The translations under genes were made by a program, and so were the position numbers. Below, in pieces: positions 1 to 12,375 of a DNA stretch of 64,000 bases (within the stretch, counting starts at the first letter, position 1; each line of letters starts with the position of its first letter). This DNA comes from Rhizophagus irregularis (Eukaryota > Glomeromycota > Glomeromycetes > Glomerales > Glomeraceae): contig NC_089459.1 of assembly GCF_026210795.1 (NCBI RefSeq), positions 186,001 through 250,000 on the forward strand, given 5' to 3'. The notes under the pieces were generated by a model that saw only the letters and a list, made by a program, of their open reading frames with translations, made no database searches and was not told the DNA's origin.

Positions 1-42
1 ATTTCAATTAATGGCTTTTTTTTTTTTTGATTTGATTTGTAG

Positions 43-3000
43 AATAAAGCTTTACAAAAAGATTTCGATTCGATTCAAAAATTCTGGGATAAATATTCCA
101 AAAGAGTGACCGTAAGTTTATTAATTATTTTCAGAGTTTTTATTTAATATTTATGAATAATTTTTTTCATCTTTTATTTATTTTATTTTATTTTATTTTA
201 TTTTTTTTTTTGCAGAAAGATGAAAAAGCTCATAATGATTATGTTGGAGATTTGGACAAACAACTGAAAAAGATGGGCAAAGATTATGAAAAGAAAACAA
301 AGAAAGAAAGTAAATCTTCATTGGAATCACACAATGTGAGCTTTTATCACTTAAATTATTTATTGATTTTTTTTAGATTAATTTTAATTTTAATTGGAAT
401 TAAAAAACTTTATTTTTTTATTCTACAAAGCAATACATGACTTCTGTTTCAAATGTGGGTTCAGAAATTGTACGTGCACAAAAAGAATACGCTGGAAAAG
501 TAGTGAAACGTGAAAAACACACACATTCGATTATATCTCAGGTAGTTTGTAAACTTGCCGAAGGTCATTTTGCTTATTTTAATGAATCATTAAAGAAATG
601 TGGACCTGCTATTACAAAAATGAAAGAATGGGCACCATTCGCAGGTGAAGATATGCCACCACCACAAGATTTGGATTCTTTTTTAGAAGATCAAGTAAAT
701 ATTTAAATTTTAACCATTACATTTAATTAAATATATATATACTTATTATTTAACTCTCTTTTTTTTCTTAATAAAAAAAAAGGAAACTCGATCACAATCA
801 GATAAAAATTCAACAATTTCAGAGAGACATCCCGTGTCAATCGCATCAATATCAGAAAAACAAATAGCTGCAATGAATTTTTCTCAAGAATCTAAATTTC
901 AATTAAATGAAGAACCTGAGAATATTATTCCAAGATATGTGCAAATGCCTGAACCAAAACAACCAATTATAACAATTCCCGTAACTACGAACTCGACATA
1001 CGCTCGTCCAAATTCACTTATTTTTGATAATTTAAATACTTTTAATACGAAAAATGATGAAAACGCTACTAGTTCAAGTCCAACGTCATCAGTTCCTTCA
1101 ACTCCTATAGTACAACCAACATCAACACTTCCTGTTTATACTTCATCTTTTGATTCAAAAGCTATTTCAAGATTTTCAATTGGAGTTCGTGATAATGATA
1201 ATCTATTTTTACGGGATGAAAAGGTTGTTGAAATTCATCATCCTGAAGTTGTTATGGAAAGCAAAGTTGAAAAAAGTGTATTAAACCAACATTTCTCGAA
1301 TCAATTTAAAAATCAAGAGGAGAAATCTAATGAATCTCAGAAAGCAACAAATGATATTAAGAAAAATGAGAAAAAAGATGATGAGAAGAAATATGACGAG
1401 AAAAAAGGAAACGAGGAAAAAGTTAACGAGAAAAAAGATAGTGAGAAAAGAGGTAATGAGAAAGAAGGTGACGAGAAAAAAGTAAACGAAAAAATAGATG
1501 ATGAAAAAAAAGATGATGAGAAAAAAGATGATGAGAAAAAAGATGATGAGAAAAAAGTTAAAGAGAAAAAAGATAACGTGAAAAAAGATGACGAGAAAAA
1601 AGATATCGAGAAAAAAGGTAGTGATAGTGAAAAGAAAGGTAGCGGAAAAAAAGATAATGAAACAAGTATAAAATTGCAGAATGAACATCAATCTGAAAAG
1701 AAAGATATTTTCACATTTGCGAAACATTCTCCTCTTGATAATATTGTTCATAATAGAAGTAGTATTTCTGACGATAGTAATACAACTTTGAACGATAATA
1801 AAAAGAATAGAGAAAAGTTAATCGAGGAACTAAAAATTGATGAGGAAAGCGAAACGAAGAAAAAAGCGTCCCTTTCTGAGAAATCTAATGAAATTGGTGA
1901 AACGACTAAAATAACCATAAATAAGTTTGAAGAAAAAGAAACTACATATAAAAAGGAATCGTTAATTGATAATAATAAATTAAAAGTTAATGGTGACGAC
2001 TCTTTATATAAGTCAATGAATCAACAAATACCTTCAGAAAGTCCTAGGTTAATTCCAGCTGAAGTTCAGTTCAAAAATAAAGAAATCTTATTAAATAATT
2101 CATCATCTCCTCAATTACTCTTGCAATCAAGATATTCTCGTGATGATGATTATAGAGAAGAATATTTGAGAGAAGATACTGAATTATACGATAATGAAAT
2201 AATAAGAGTAAATGAAATGAATCGATATCCAAATAGAGAGATAATTTATCGGGATGAGAGTTTACTTTATAATTCTTCAGTTCCTGGAGAAAGAATGCGA
2301 TATAATGATAATTATCATCGTACGCAACAATATGTTGATGATGATTACGAATCATATGATTATACTCCTTCACAAAATCGTGGACCATATGTTACAAGAG
2401 ATGGATCTCCTCCAAGAGCAAGCTTACCTTATTCACAGAGGCCGTACAGTAATAGTGTTCCCTTACCTACTGCAAATCGTAGTTCATCAGTTCGTGAAAT
2501 GACGAATCGTTTTCAATCATTGAATGACGAGAGAAGAACCGTAAGTTTATAGAATTAATTAAATGGATTTATATTGTATGTATATATATATATTTTTTAA
2601 ACATTTGTTCTATTTGTTATAGATGAATCCAACAAGGAATATTCCAATACAAACAACAGGACGCGTTAGTGAAATGACATCACGATTTGGTGAAAGGAGA
2701 CATAAACGAGATGAAATAATAAATCCTATGCATATAAATAATCCACGTAACGGATATGAAAATGTTGATGACCGGTACAATGAACAAATTGAGTATAGGA
2801 ACGGTAGGGTATGTATACTTAATAATAAGCAATTCGGGCAATCGCTTTATATGTTATAAAAACTAAATATAAATTGTATGTTTTTTTAGTATATACAATA
2901 TGAGGATGATATACATGATGGCATAACACCAGTTCCTCATTGTAATTGTCATAATTGTCGAATGGCTATTGAAAGTCCAATAATAATAAATAACAGAAGG

Positions 3001-3057
3001 CATAATAATCCTGCACCATTTAATTCTAGAACTGATATGAGAAAAAGTTATAGATAA
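43..3057 (+). CDS. IMD/BAR-like membrane-curvature protein, 5'-partial (copy 1)
   Basis: Exons read as 43-111, 216-335, 431-694, 783-2540, 2623-2808 and 2890-3057, all in phase. The 5' end lies outside the window; the paralogue at 36734 shows that two further exons are expected. The first three visible exons encode a charged helical stretch (ALQKDF..KFWDKYSK, KDEKAHNDYVGDLDKQLKK, REKHTHSIISQVV) that I read as the end of an IMD/I-BAR-like coiled-coil domain, expected to bind membranes and actin. The long fourth exon is disordered and contains a Lys/Asp/Glu repeat (KKDDE units, about 1360-1660) made by a short DNA tandem repeat that the paralogue lacks. The C-terminal exon holds CNCHNC, which the paralogue keeps. 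Family assignment is by pattern recognition; the exon structure is well supported by the paralogue. Confidence 0.8.
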
Positions 3058-3316
3058 TTAAGAAATATTTCATTTAAATTATTTTAATTTGTATATTCTT
3101 GTATATTTTAGCATAATGTATTTTATACTTTTATTTAACTTAATATCATTGTTATAAACCACAAGAAATTTAATTATTTATTAGCTAATAAAGTTGTATA
3201 TTAAGTATTAACGATAGGATCTCATCATAGTAAACATAAAAGGAGATCCATTACAAAGTAGCTGTTCAATGAACCCCTATATGTAAATATGTCTAATAAA
3301 AAAAAAAATTTTTAAT

Positions 3317-3466
3317 AAATCATCTGATATAAATATCCGATATGCCCTCTGACTTTCCTTTCCGCCTATATGCTGCAGAGTACAATCATAAATATCTGAT
3401 ACATAAATATCTGATAAATAAATATATCTGATAAATAAATATCTGATATAATAAATATTTAGTATG
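3317..3466. repeat. AT-rich imperfect tandem repeat (AAATATCTGATA)
   Basis: Degenerate copies of AAATATCTGATA recur every 12-20 bp downstream of the IMD gene. The rest of the 3058-3817 gap holds only AT-rich 3' flanking sequence of two convergent genes, and I see no other gene in it. Confidence 0.6.
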
Positions 3467-3817
3467 ATAAAAAGCCAACTTTAGTGACACGATTTATTAT
3501 GAAAATATAATATATACTTAGAACACGTAATCGACTGTAACAAAAAGGAACTAAAATTTAAAGGTTTCCTAGCTTAATAAAATTCTACCATGTATTGATT
3601 ATATATAAAATTTTGCTTATTTCTTCAAAAAAGGATGCTTATTTATGTTGATGCTTATTATAATCTTAAAAATCATATTACGTATAATTTTTTGAATATA
3701 GTTAATTATAGAAATTTTTTTAACATAATAATTTTATATACATATATATATATATATATTATATACATATATTTTTTTTGCTTTTTTTTATCAAACTTAT
3801 TATTTGAAATTAGCAAT

Positions 3818-4855
3818 TTATTTCCCATCCAATTCCATTTTAGTTTCCATATTATCGTTATTATCCTTCTTCAAGGTCTGTTTAGTACTAATAAATTTAA
3901 TTTTTCCTTGTTCTAATGCATTAATAATTTCTTGCATTTGGTCCCGTTTAAATGCATGAGCGGTAAAAGGCATTCCTTCAGGCCATCCAACAACGTCAAT
4001 TTCTAATTTATGCTTTTCGGTTTCCCAATTAGAATAAGGTACAACTCCATATCCAACTATTTCTCTATATAATTCTTTCATACGATGAGCAATGAATTGT
4101 CTACCTTCATTCATATTTTTTCTGGCTTTTTTAATAGGTCTCGGTGGAGGAGGTTGTTCTAAAAAAAAAAAAAAAAATTTTAAATATTTTAAGAAATATT
4201 TGTATATATATATAAACATTATATGTATATATATATATATTATATAAAATGTTATCATAGGTAATTCCTTACCTTCTCTATCACCATTTTCATTATTTTG
4301 AATTTTCAAACCAAATTCAAGAAATGATTGAGTCCAACGTAAATCTTCAGCAGCCAAAAGACCTTTATCTGAACCAGTAATTTCACCAAAATTTTCACCA
4401 GGAATTCTGGAGGATAGTACAATAAAAGATTCGACACCACATTTTAGAGATAACATATCAGCCAATTTTTTCATATCGTTCATGTATCCCCTCCTTTCAT
4501 TAGTTCTAGTACTTGCGGAAGGATTTAATGTTGGAGGTTTTGTATTTTGTTTCATAGCTAATTCATGATATACATGTTTTTGTTCAGAAGATACTAATTT
4601 CCAAGCTGCAGAAACTAAATGATTTGATTTCAAAGGATTATTTCCTGGATTTGATTTATACCAATCTTTTTTAAATAAATCAAATCCTGAAATATCACGA
4701 GATTTCTCGATTCGTTGAACAGTAGCTCTACCAAGAAACAATTCTATCTGTTCAATCGGTACTTCCATTTCTAAAGCCAGTCTTTCATTTTCTTCCTTAC
4801 GCGCTTTCGCAATATCTCTAAGTTTTTGTTGTTGTTCGGCTGATAAAGTAACCAT
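3818..4855 (-). CDS. HMG-box-like protein, about 307 aa
   Basis: Two exons on the minus strand: 4273-4855 and 3818-4158. The 114-bp intron is an exact multiple of three and has no stop, so the frame also reads through it; its GT..AG ends, T-rich 3' end and Tyr/Ile/Phe-rich translation mark it as an intron. Residues about 57-105 (SGFDLFKKDWYKS..LVSAAWKLVSSEQKHVYHELA) match the HMG-box pattern: an FxLFxKD-like helix 1, then a W..L...E...Y helix 3. An HMG box would bind DNA in the nucleus. The C-terminal part is basic (KKARKNMNEGRQF) and then unrecognised. HMG proteins are numerous in arbuscular mycorrhizal fungi, including mating-locus candidates, but nothing here links this gene to mating. The domain call is moderate; the gene itself is firm. 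Confidence 0.7.
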   Translation of the reverse strand: MVTLSAEQQQKLRDIAKARKEENERLALEMEVPIEQIELFLGRATVQRIEKSRDISGFDLFKKDWYKSNPGNNPLKSNHLVSAAWKLVSSEQKHVYHELAMKQNTKPPTLNPSASTRTNERRGYMNDMKKLADMLSLKCGVESFIVLSSRIPGENFGEITGSDKGLLAAEDLRWTQSFLEFGLKIQNNENGDREGKELPMITFYIIYIYIHIMFIYIYKYFLKYLKFFFFFLEQPPPPRPIKKARKNMNEGRQFIAHRMKELYREIVGYGVVPYSNWETEKHKLEIDVVGWPEGMPFTAHAFKRDQMQEIINALEQGKIKFISTKQTLKKDNNDNMETKMELDGK

Positions 4856-6810
4856 TACGAAAGTTATATTATCTTGCTCGTTTTTTTTTTGTCCAACAAA
4901 ATAATGAAGTAATGTACCGTAAATCTCAAATATTTATTATTTAACGCCGATCGAACAATCTAAATATTTTATGAGTTTATTATAAAAAGGAATAAAATGA
5001 AATCTTATTAAGATCATATTCTTTTACGGGTAATAAATTATTATGATAATTTACGAAAAAATAAAAAAAAACTGTAAATTTACAATTTAATATACTTGAT
5101 ATAAATTAATATAATTTAATATAATTATGTTATAAATAAGCACATTATACTAAATTATATACATATTTTAATTATACATCGTATATAAGAAGTAAAAAGA
5201 AAGAAAGAAAAAAAAACCAAAATTTTGCTTACAATCAACAACGGTATATGCGTTGAAAAGGAAGGTAAGTAGGTAAAGTTATAATAGATTTGATTCGTTG
5301 TCACCTTTTTAACGGAACAGCATAAGATTTTTTGAACAATAAATATATTAAGGATTATTTATAATGAATAAAGAAGCAAGTTAAAGGGATCAAAGAAGAA
5401 AATTACCTAAATTGATAACACAAAAATAAATTTTTTTTTTAAAAAAAAAGAGACCAAACAAAAAAAGTTATTTATATTTAGTAAAATCAACATGATTTTA
5501 TCCGATAAACTCAAATGATATGCTTGATTTATAATATTTATTGAATTTTCTAAAAACAACTCAAACAAAACACACCTGAATAAAAAACGTGAGTAAACAA
5601 GAATTTGGAGGAGAACGAAACAAGAAAAAAAAAGAAAAGAGTATGGGACATAAAATGCTAATAATTCTCTTGGTTTTTCGATCAAAGTGGTATTATATAG
5701 GACCGAAAATGAGTGATACGAAAGTCACGAGGTTTACTGAGAATTCCGGATAACGGCTATTAAGCTTCCGGGAGATTAGTAAAGAATTCTGTATTATCAC
5801 ATGATCATGATCTTTACTCGCTTAGGGAAATTTTGAAAAACGAAAAAACGAATAAAAATGGAAAATCGGACGGTAGAGTATTAAAAAGGGTAAAATGGAA
5901 TAACTTTTTATCAAGAATATTAAGATTATGTATTCTTGAAGCAAAGATTACGTAATCGAAAATAAAATCTGAAACGATACGGAAAAAACGGACAATTTTT
6001 TTGTGACCTATGGAACCAAAACCCAAGGATATTTTGCAGCACATTTAATTAACCGATTTGTTACGTTTAATTAATGCAATTATATAATTATTTCAATTTT
6101 TTCCAAACTGAGAATTTCTTTATAATAATTATAATAAATAATATTATCTTTATACTAACGAGTTTCAAATAACTCATAAACGTAAATCACACACATTAAT
6201 ACTTCTACTTTTATCCGTCTTTAAAAAGAATTTGTGATTGATAATCTGTGCAATATTCAAAATTAGTTTTATTTGTTTATGTCTTTGTTTCTTTTTAGAA
6301 AATGATCATCACAAAAAAAATGTAATTTTTTTTTTGTCCTTTTGTTTCCCCAATTGGTACCCCGCAGTATTTTTATGGCGCAGATATTCATTCAAATCAT
6401 TCAATATGTTGTTATTGTTACTTTATTTGGAATATTTATCATTGTATTTTTTTTTGTTTTCTTTAATCGATAGTAAATATTTTGTTATTGTCCTTTAAAA
6501 ATGGTAAATTTTTTACATCATTTTTTTCATTTATCAAACTTGTTATAAATTGCTCCCAACTTTTCTCGTCTTTCAGTCCTTCATAAAAATATAAAACCAA
6601 AAAAAAAAAAAAAATATTAATTTTCCGAACTCATTTTTAACAAATGATATTACCACTCCTTTTAATTTGTGAAATTTTTTCATATTTATAATAACCTTCG
6701 CAATCCGCTTAAACCTTTAACCACACGAACCGCCCAACCTCACAACCCACCCACCAATACCGCACTAATCCCGACTACTTTTTAAAAAATTTAAAAGAAA
6801 GGGTTTCTTC
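4856..6810. other. Intergenic, no gene recognised
   Basis: AT-rich sequence with homopolymer runs. The short open frames on both strands are made of Phe/Ile/Leu/Lys-rich translations typical of noncoding AT-rich DNA and show no domain. About 6700-6790 is locally C-rich and leads into the minisatellite. Confidence 0.6.
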
Positions 6811-7160
6811 CCCCTCTCACAATGACGGGATGGGGGAGACTACTAGATTATGGATGGATTTTAGATAGCTTCTTGGTTACCAGACATCCCCTCTCACAAG
6901 GGGATGTTTGGTCTCATGTTTATGGTTACCAGACATCCCCTCTCACAACGGAGGGGATGTCATTTTTTTGGATGGTTACCAGACATCCCCTCTCACAACG
7001 GGAGATGTCTGATTTTTGGATATGGTTACCAGACATCCCCTCTCACAACGTGGGGGGGATGTTTATTTTAGATGGTTACCAGACATCCCCTCTCACAACG
7101 GGGGATGTCTGGTTTTTGGATATGGTTACCAGACATCCCCTCTCACAAGGGGGGGGGGGG
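6811..7160. repeat. 50-bp minisatellite, each unit potentially forming a hairpin
   Basis: GGTTACCAGACATCCCC starts at about 6875, 6924, 6974, 7024, 7074 and 7124, a period of 50 bp, and a partial unit starts near 6811. In the unit at 7079-7112 the arms CCAGACATCCCC and GGGGATGTCTGG are perfect complements around the 10-nt loop TCTCACAACG. Other units keep the left arm and vary the right arm. The block is far more GC-rich than its surroundings and ends in a G run near 7150. Open frames through it are repeat artefacts. Confidence 0.9.
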
Positions 7161-7225
7161 GTGCTGGTCGTTCGCCTGGGGGTGTGTCGCCGTTAACTAG
7201 GAATTTTATTTTGTCTAAATAGTTT

Positions 7226-7390
7226 GTTAGTTTATTTGTAGTTTATGTTAGTTAGTTTATGTTAGTTAAAGTAGTTTATGTTAGTTTATTTGTAGTTTAT
7301 GTTAGTTAAAGTAGTTTATGTTAGTTTATTTGTAGTTTATGTTAGTTAAAGCAGTTTATGTTAGTTTATTTGTAGTTTATGTTAGTTAAT
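7226..7390. repeat. 40-bp tandem repeat (TTAGTTTATTTGTAGTTTAT)
   Basis: GTTAGTTAAAGTAGTTTATG begins at 7261, 7301 and 7341 and starts a fourth unit at 7381, an exact 40-bp period with very few changes. It directly follows the GC-rich minisatellite, so two unrelated satellites are juxtaposed. 7391-7655 holds only A/T runs. Confidence 0.85.
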
Positions 7391-7655
7391 TTCGAGTTCA
7401 CATATTGGAAATGATGGATATATATTATATATTATAATAAATTTATAATAAATATTTTTTTATGGTTCTTTGCCTATTTTATTTCATAAATACATTAATT
7501 TTACATGTTTTATCTTCCCATTTGATAATTTTGGGTTAAATAAAATCTTAAAATCTTAAAAAAAAAAAAAAAATATATGTATAAATTTCCCTCCCATTTT
7601 TTTTTTTTTATAATAATAAATTAAAATATTTATATATATATATATATATTAAAAC

Positions 7656-8681
7656 TTAATGTTTTTGAGCAAAATATCTATAAAATTCAAAATAAGAACG
7701 ATGAAGTTCAATTTCCTGTGTGAAATTATTTAAAACATTATCATATTCACTTTGGCGTATATTTAATATACTATCAATAAAACGTAAATGTTTTTTAACA
7801 ACATCCCTTATAAACATAGCACCTAATTGACCTTTTTTACCACCCCAACTACCACAAGGTACTTCTCTCATTTCAGTATTTACTTGTCTAAGACATTTCA
7901 TTGAAGTTAAAAATCCTCCAAGTTTATCCACTATTAAAGGATCTACACTACGAGCTCTTGCTCTGGCTTGAACTAAAAATGAATTATATATAATCAGTAA
8001 AAAATCAACTTTTTAATTTTAAAATCAAAATAAATTTTATATTACTTACTTGCACTCATAACTCTTTCTGTTGTAGGACCTTGATTACTCATTGCAAATT
8101 TAGGTTCCATCATTTCAATCCAACCATTAGGTTTCAATACACGAGTGCATTCTTTTATAACTTTTTCCCATTCATATTCTGTTAAATCCAATACTAAAAA
8201 TCTGACATAAACGAAATCGAACGTATTATCAGCAAAAGGTAATCCTTTTAATACATCACGTTGAAGAAATTTTACATTATGTGGCAATGTATTTGGACAT
8301 GTAGGAAGTAAATCAACCCCAAAATAATGAGTTCTTGGGTAATCCGCTGCCATTTCACATAAGAATGTAGCTGCTCCACATCTAAAAAGAAAAAAAATGT
8401 AAAAAATTATTATTAAAATTTTTTTTTAAAAAAAATAAAGAAATTAAATTCCAAAAGATAAAAAAGATAAAGATTTTAATATATTACCCAACATCTAAAA
8501 CTGTAGCTCCACCAGTTCTTAATACATCTTTTACAGGAGAAGAAAAATTTCCATTATATGATTCTCTAGCAAAATGATGTTGTATTTGCACTCTGTCGAT
8601 TTCATTTTCATCATATAAAAACATACCACCATAATAATTTGTTCTTTGTCGTCGTGTCTGAGATGATGGTTTATTACCCAT
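7656..8681 (-). CDS. Class I SAM-dependent methyltransferase, 280 aa
   Basis: Three exons on the minus strand: 8488-8681, 8050-8381 and 7656-7972, in phase throughout. Motif I is VLDVGCGAATFLCEMA near residues 60-76 and is split by intron 1. It is followed by an acidic strand end (YFGVDL), a motif like LPFADNTFDFVYVRF and a post-motif KECTRVLKPNGWIEMMEP, the usual order of a Rossmann-fold methyltransferase (Methyltransf_25/11 type). It should transfer a methyl group from SAM; the substrate cannot be read. The N-terminus MGNKPSSQ could be N-myristoylated after Gly2 and so membrane-bound, which is inference. The length suits a single-domain enzyme of this class. Confidence 0.88.
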
Positions 8682-9912
8682 TATTGCGATTATTTATAAA
8701 TGATTATGATGAATTCACAAATTTACAGGGAAGTTGTTTTTATTAAAATTGTTTTTTTTTTTTATCTAAAAAAAAAAAAAGTTTGAAAAAAAAACAAATA
8801 TAAAAAGAATGTCAAAAAAAAAAGGTTTTATAAAAAAAAAATTATTGGACGTTTAGAATTAAAAAGTTGAACGATAAATAAATAAATAAATAAAAGAAAA
8901 AGAAAAAAAAAAAATATTTTCTTAAGCATTTAAATAAAATAAATACATACGTTAGTTGTTAAAATAAATTGGGACAAATTAAGTGTATGTATGATTTTTT
9001 TTTTATTTTATTTTTATTTTATAATTTTATTTTTATCTTATTTTATTTTATTTTTTTTTTTGATATTCGATTTTTTTTTCTTTTTTCAAAAAAAAATTTA
9101 AAAAAAAAATAAAAAATAAAATTAAAAATAAAATAAAAAAATAAAAAAAAATTATTATTTTTTTTTTTAAGATTACTTTTTAAATGTAATGACGTATGAA
9201 AAAAAAAAATTATTTATTATATTTATTTTAAATTATATTATTTTTGATTTTATGTGATAAAAAATTTCTTGGTAATTTCGCGATTATTTTGTTTTGATTA
9301 CTTTTCATTGTTTTAATGCATAATTTAATGCTAAAAATGGAACATGACTTCTGAAAAAATCAAAATTTTCTTCTTTCTTTTTTCAATAAGAAAATTCCGA
9401 GTAAATCTTAAGATATTTATATAAATAATTGGTAATCAAATGATTTTGACCAATAAAGAAAATTGTTTATAACCGAAAATTAAATTTATTGCATTTTTTT
9501 TTTAAACTTTAACACGAAAAATTTATTACTGTTTCGAGATAAAAAGTTTCAAGTTACATATTCATAAAATATTGTAACCGCAATTAATTTTTTCCTTTGT
9601 TTCAAACCATTCACAACTATTGATCTTACTTTATTTAGCAGATTACAAATTTATTGGCGTTCCTAATATTAAAAGAAACTTTATTTTTGTACTACATTTC
9701 GGAAAAGCAAAAAACATTAACGCAGTAGATATAATCGCAGTAACGCAGTTGTGAAACAAAATTTAAGCGGTAAAAACAAAGCGCAGTAAAAAAAACGCAG
9801 CTGACGCAGTAATTTAAACGGTAAATCGGTAAATACGCAGTAAGATATATAATAATATTTAAATACTCACTCATGTTGGCATTTTTTTTTTCATCATTTC
9901 CAAAGTTCAGAA
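8682..9912. other. Divergent intergenic region, extremely AT-rich
   Basis: The gap lies between the methyltransferase (-) and the DUF4291 gene (+), so it should hold both promoters. It is dominated by A and T homopolymers at 8740-9240. At 9715-9845 the short motif ACGCAGTAA or CGCAGT recurs about eight times with AATCGGTAAAT. No coding frame is recognised. Confidence 0.55.
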
Positions 9913-10681
9913 ATGATTACATTAGAAACAGAATTATATATTTCTCAATTGCAACGATGGCCAAAAGAAGGTCGTCATATTATGGGGCAATTTGATGATA
10001 ATTCAATTATTGTTTACCAAGCTTATAACCCTTCCATAGCAAATTATGCTGTTAAACATCAAAAATTTGGTGGACAGGATTTTTCTTGGACTGTAAATAT
10101 TAAATATTTATAAATAACTTTAAAATAATTATATTATATATTTTAATTATTCTTTTTTTTTTAATTAGAGAATGTCATGGATTAAACCTAATTTTACCTG
10201 GATGATGTACAGATCCGGTTGGGCTACTAAAAATAATCAAGAAAGAGTAATTATATATATATATTTTAATTTATTTATAAATATAATAAAAAATTAATAT
10301 ATCCTTTTATCTTAGATCTTGGCAATAAAATTATCAAGACAAGGATTTGAAGAGATTATATCAAAAGCAGTACCAACAAATTTCAATTCCTTCTCACCAA
10401 TTTCACGAGAAGAATGGCAAGAGAAATTAAAATCATCAGAAGTAAGAGTACAATGGGATCCTGATCATAATTTACTTGGAAAAAAAATTCAAAGAAGGGC
10501 CATTCAACTTGGTATGAAAGGTGATATATTAAAAAAATATTCTGACGAATATATTATTAGTATAGAAGATATAACAGAATTTGTTAATGAACAATATGAA
10601 TTAATTAAAATGAATAAGTTGGATCAAGTTATGACTCCTGTTGAACAAATATATGACCTTGCTGATAAAGTTTATGAGTAG
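9913..10681 (+). CDS. DUF4291 family protein, about 207 aa
   Basis: Three exons: 9913-10092, 10169-10246 and 10316-10681. The small middle exon encodes RMSWIKPNFTWMMYRSGW, the signature of DUF4291, and the next exon begins ILAIKLSRQGFEEI, also family-typical. The N-terminal YQAYNPSIANYAVKH is also characteristic. DUF4291 proteins occur in bacteria and fungi; I know of no established reaction, so no function is assigned. The full domain is present in a single-domain protein of normal size. The start ATG at 9913 follows an AT-rich leader. Confidence 0.88.
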
Positions 10682-12234
10682 AATATCAATAAAGAGTGAA
10701 CACAGATTCAGTAAGTTTTATGAATAGATAAAAATATAAAAATACAATTTATTGGTATCACTTGTCATGTGATATTTAGTGTTTATACCGAAAGGCCTAG
10801 AATTATTCCGATTTAAACTTATATAAAGTTTGCGTTACATTAAAATAAATAATGTTTTTTTTTGGTTTAGTTCCGGTTTGAACTTTCCTTTTTGATCAAA
10901 AATATCACTCTTGTCATATATTACTGCGTCTTTTCTATGCGTAATATAACACAAACGAAGGAATTTCGGGATTATTCGGAATTTATAATCAACTCTTTCC
11001 CTATTTCATTAAATCTTAATTTATCGCATCATATACTTTAAAAAAATACTTAATACGTTTTATTATAATATCAAAATATTTATAGACTATCAATCATCAA
11101 TAATCGATTATTACACTTATCCATTTTTATCAATTCCGACATTTACTATTCGTTAAAATATTGTTACATACTTTTAAATTTTGATTCGTACAATATTAAG
11201 TTGTCCGAAATTGCTTATTTTATTTATTGTTATTATTATTATTATTATTTAAATCCTTTTCATTAAAACAAATAATTAATTCGTTCTATCATCCCTTTAA
11301 TTACATTTCTTTTATCCGTGATTTATTCCCTTTTGATTTGTTTCTCATAAGGTTTTCCCTTTTATATCCAAAAATGACCTTTTATTTTGTGAATTATCTC
11401 TATTTTGTGAATTATGAATTGTGTAATCTTTATTAATCATTTTTTTAATCTTTTAATCATTTTTCATATATCCTTGGGATTTAAAGTTGTTCTAACCTTT
11501 TAAGGAACCTTATAAAATGAACATAAATCAACTTTAATTCTGTGTCATGTTTCTTTTTGGAACTTTCTTAAAATAAATTTATTGGAATTGGTCCTTCCAA
11601 AATTCCAATTCTTTTTAATATTTAAATACATATTATATACATTTTATGTTCTTATCAATCTTGTTCCAATAATTATATACCGGGATCATAAATTGAAAAA
11701 ATCGGGGGTTTCCAACTTATCTTGAAATCAAATCATTATCGTTATTTATAGTACAAAGAAAAAAAAATAAAATTAAAGTTAATTGATAACATGTAGTCTT
11801 ACAAAGAAAAGAAGAATCACAATGTGAGATGTGACAAATAAATAACAATAAATGCTAATTAATCGGTTCGACATACTAGTTAAATCGGTAAATCGGTTAA
11901 GCATACTACAGTATACTAACACTTATTTATTTACTGTAGGGTACATTATCCCTTCAACAGCATATAATATTATTAAATGTTAAGACACATAATTCGTTGT
12001 TTAAAGCGCATAATTCGTTGTTAATGAATCCGAATTGATCTTTTGTACTTTTCACCATAAAAGATTAGTTTCTTATATTGTTTCTTTTTAATTATATTTA
12101 TTCAGGTCCATTAAGGAATAATTTTATCTGCAACTTATTATTCGTTATTTTACACGAATCAAAGAATTTTTTACGAAAACTTGAAAGGGTTTGAAAGAGT
12201 TCGAATTATCAAATGTTCATATTAAAGAAGTACT

Positions 12235-12375
12235 AAATCTTTTGAATATTTCGGATATTTAAATATCCTTCCAGCACTAGATCTTCTTAATATTTCGGAT
12301 ATTTGAATATTCTTCAAACATTAAATCTTCTGAATATTTCGGATATTTAAACATTCTTCGGACATTAAGTCTTCT
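12235..12375. repeat. About 44-bp tandem repeat, three copies
   Basis: AATATTTCGGATATTT recurs at about 12245, 12290 and 12333, each followed by A/T then an ATTCTTC..CATTAAATCTTC segment. Copies are imperfect. Confidence 0.7.

Noticed and set aside
1281-1751. Minus-strand 156-aa Phe/Ile-rich frame
   Set aside because: It is the complement of the KKDDE repeat in the IMD gene; composition and position show it is a shadow.
4159-4272. Hydrophobic 38-residue segment as a real membrane helix in the HMG-like protein
   Set aside because: Sequence is a typical intron with GT..AG ends and T-rich acceptor; retained only as a possible isoform.
5407-6498. Several 76-92 aa hydrophobic frames
   Set aside because: Phe/Leu/Ile/Ser-rich translations of AT-rich DNA with no splice-linked partner or domain.
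6811-7160. CRISPR-like look of a regular repeat array
   Set aside because: Genes around it are eukaryotic with introns, the 50-bp unit repeats as a whole, and there are no unique spacers.
6822-7222. Open frames translating to repeated RHPLSQ and YQTSPLT units
   Set aside because: They arise from the 50-bp minisatellite in several frames and have no independent coding signal.
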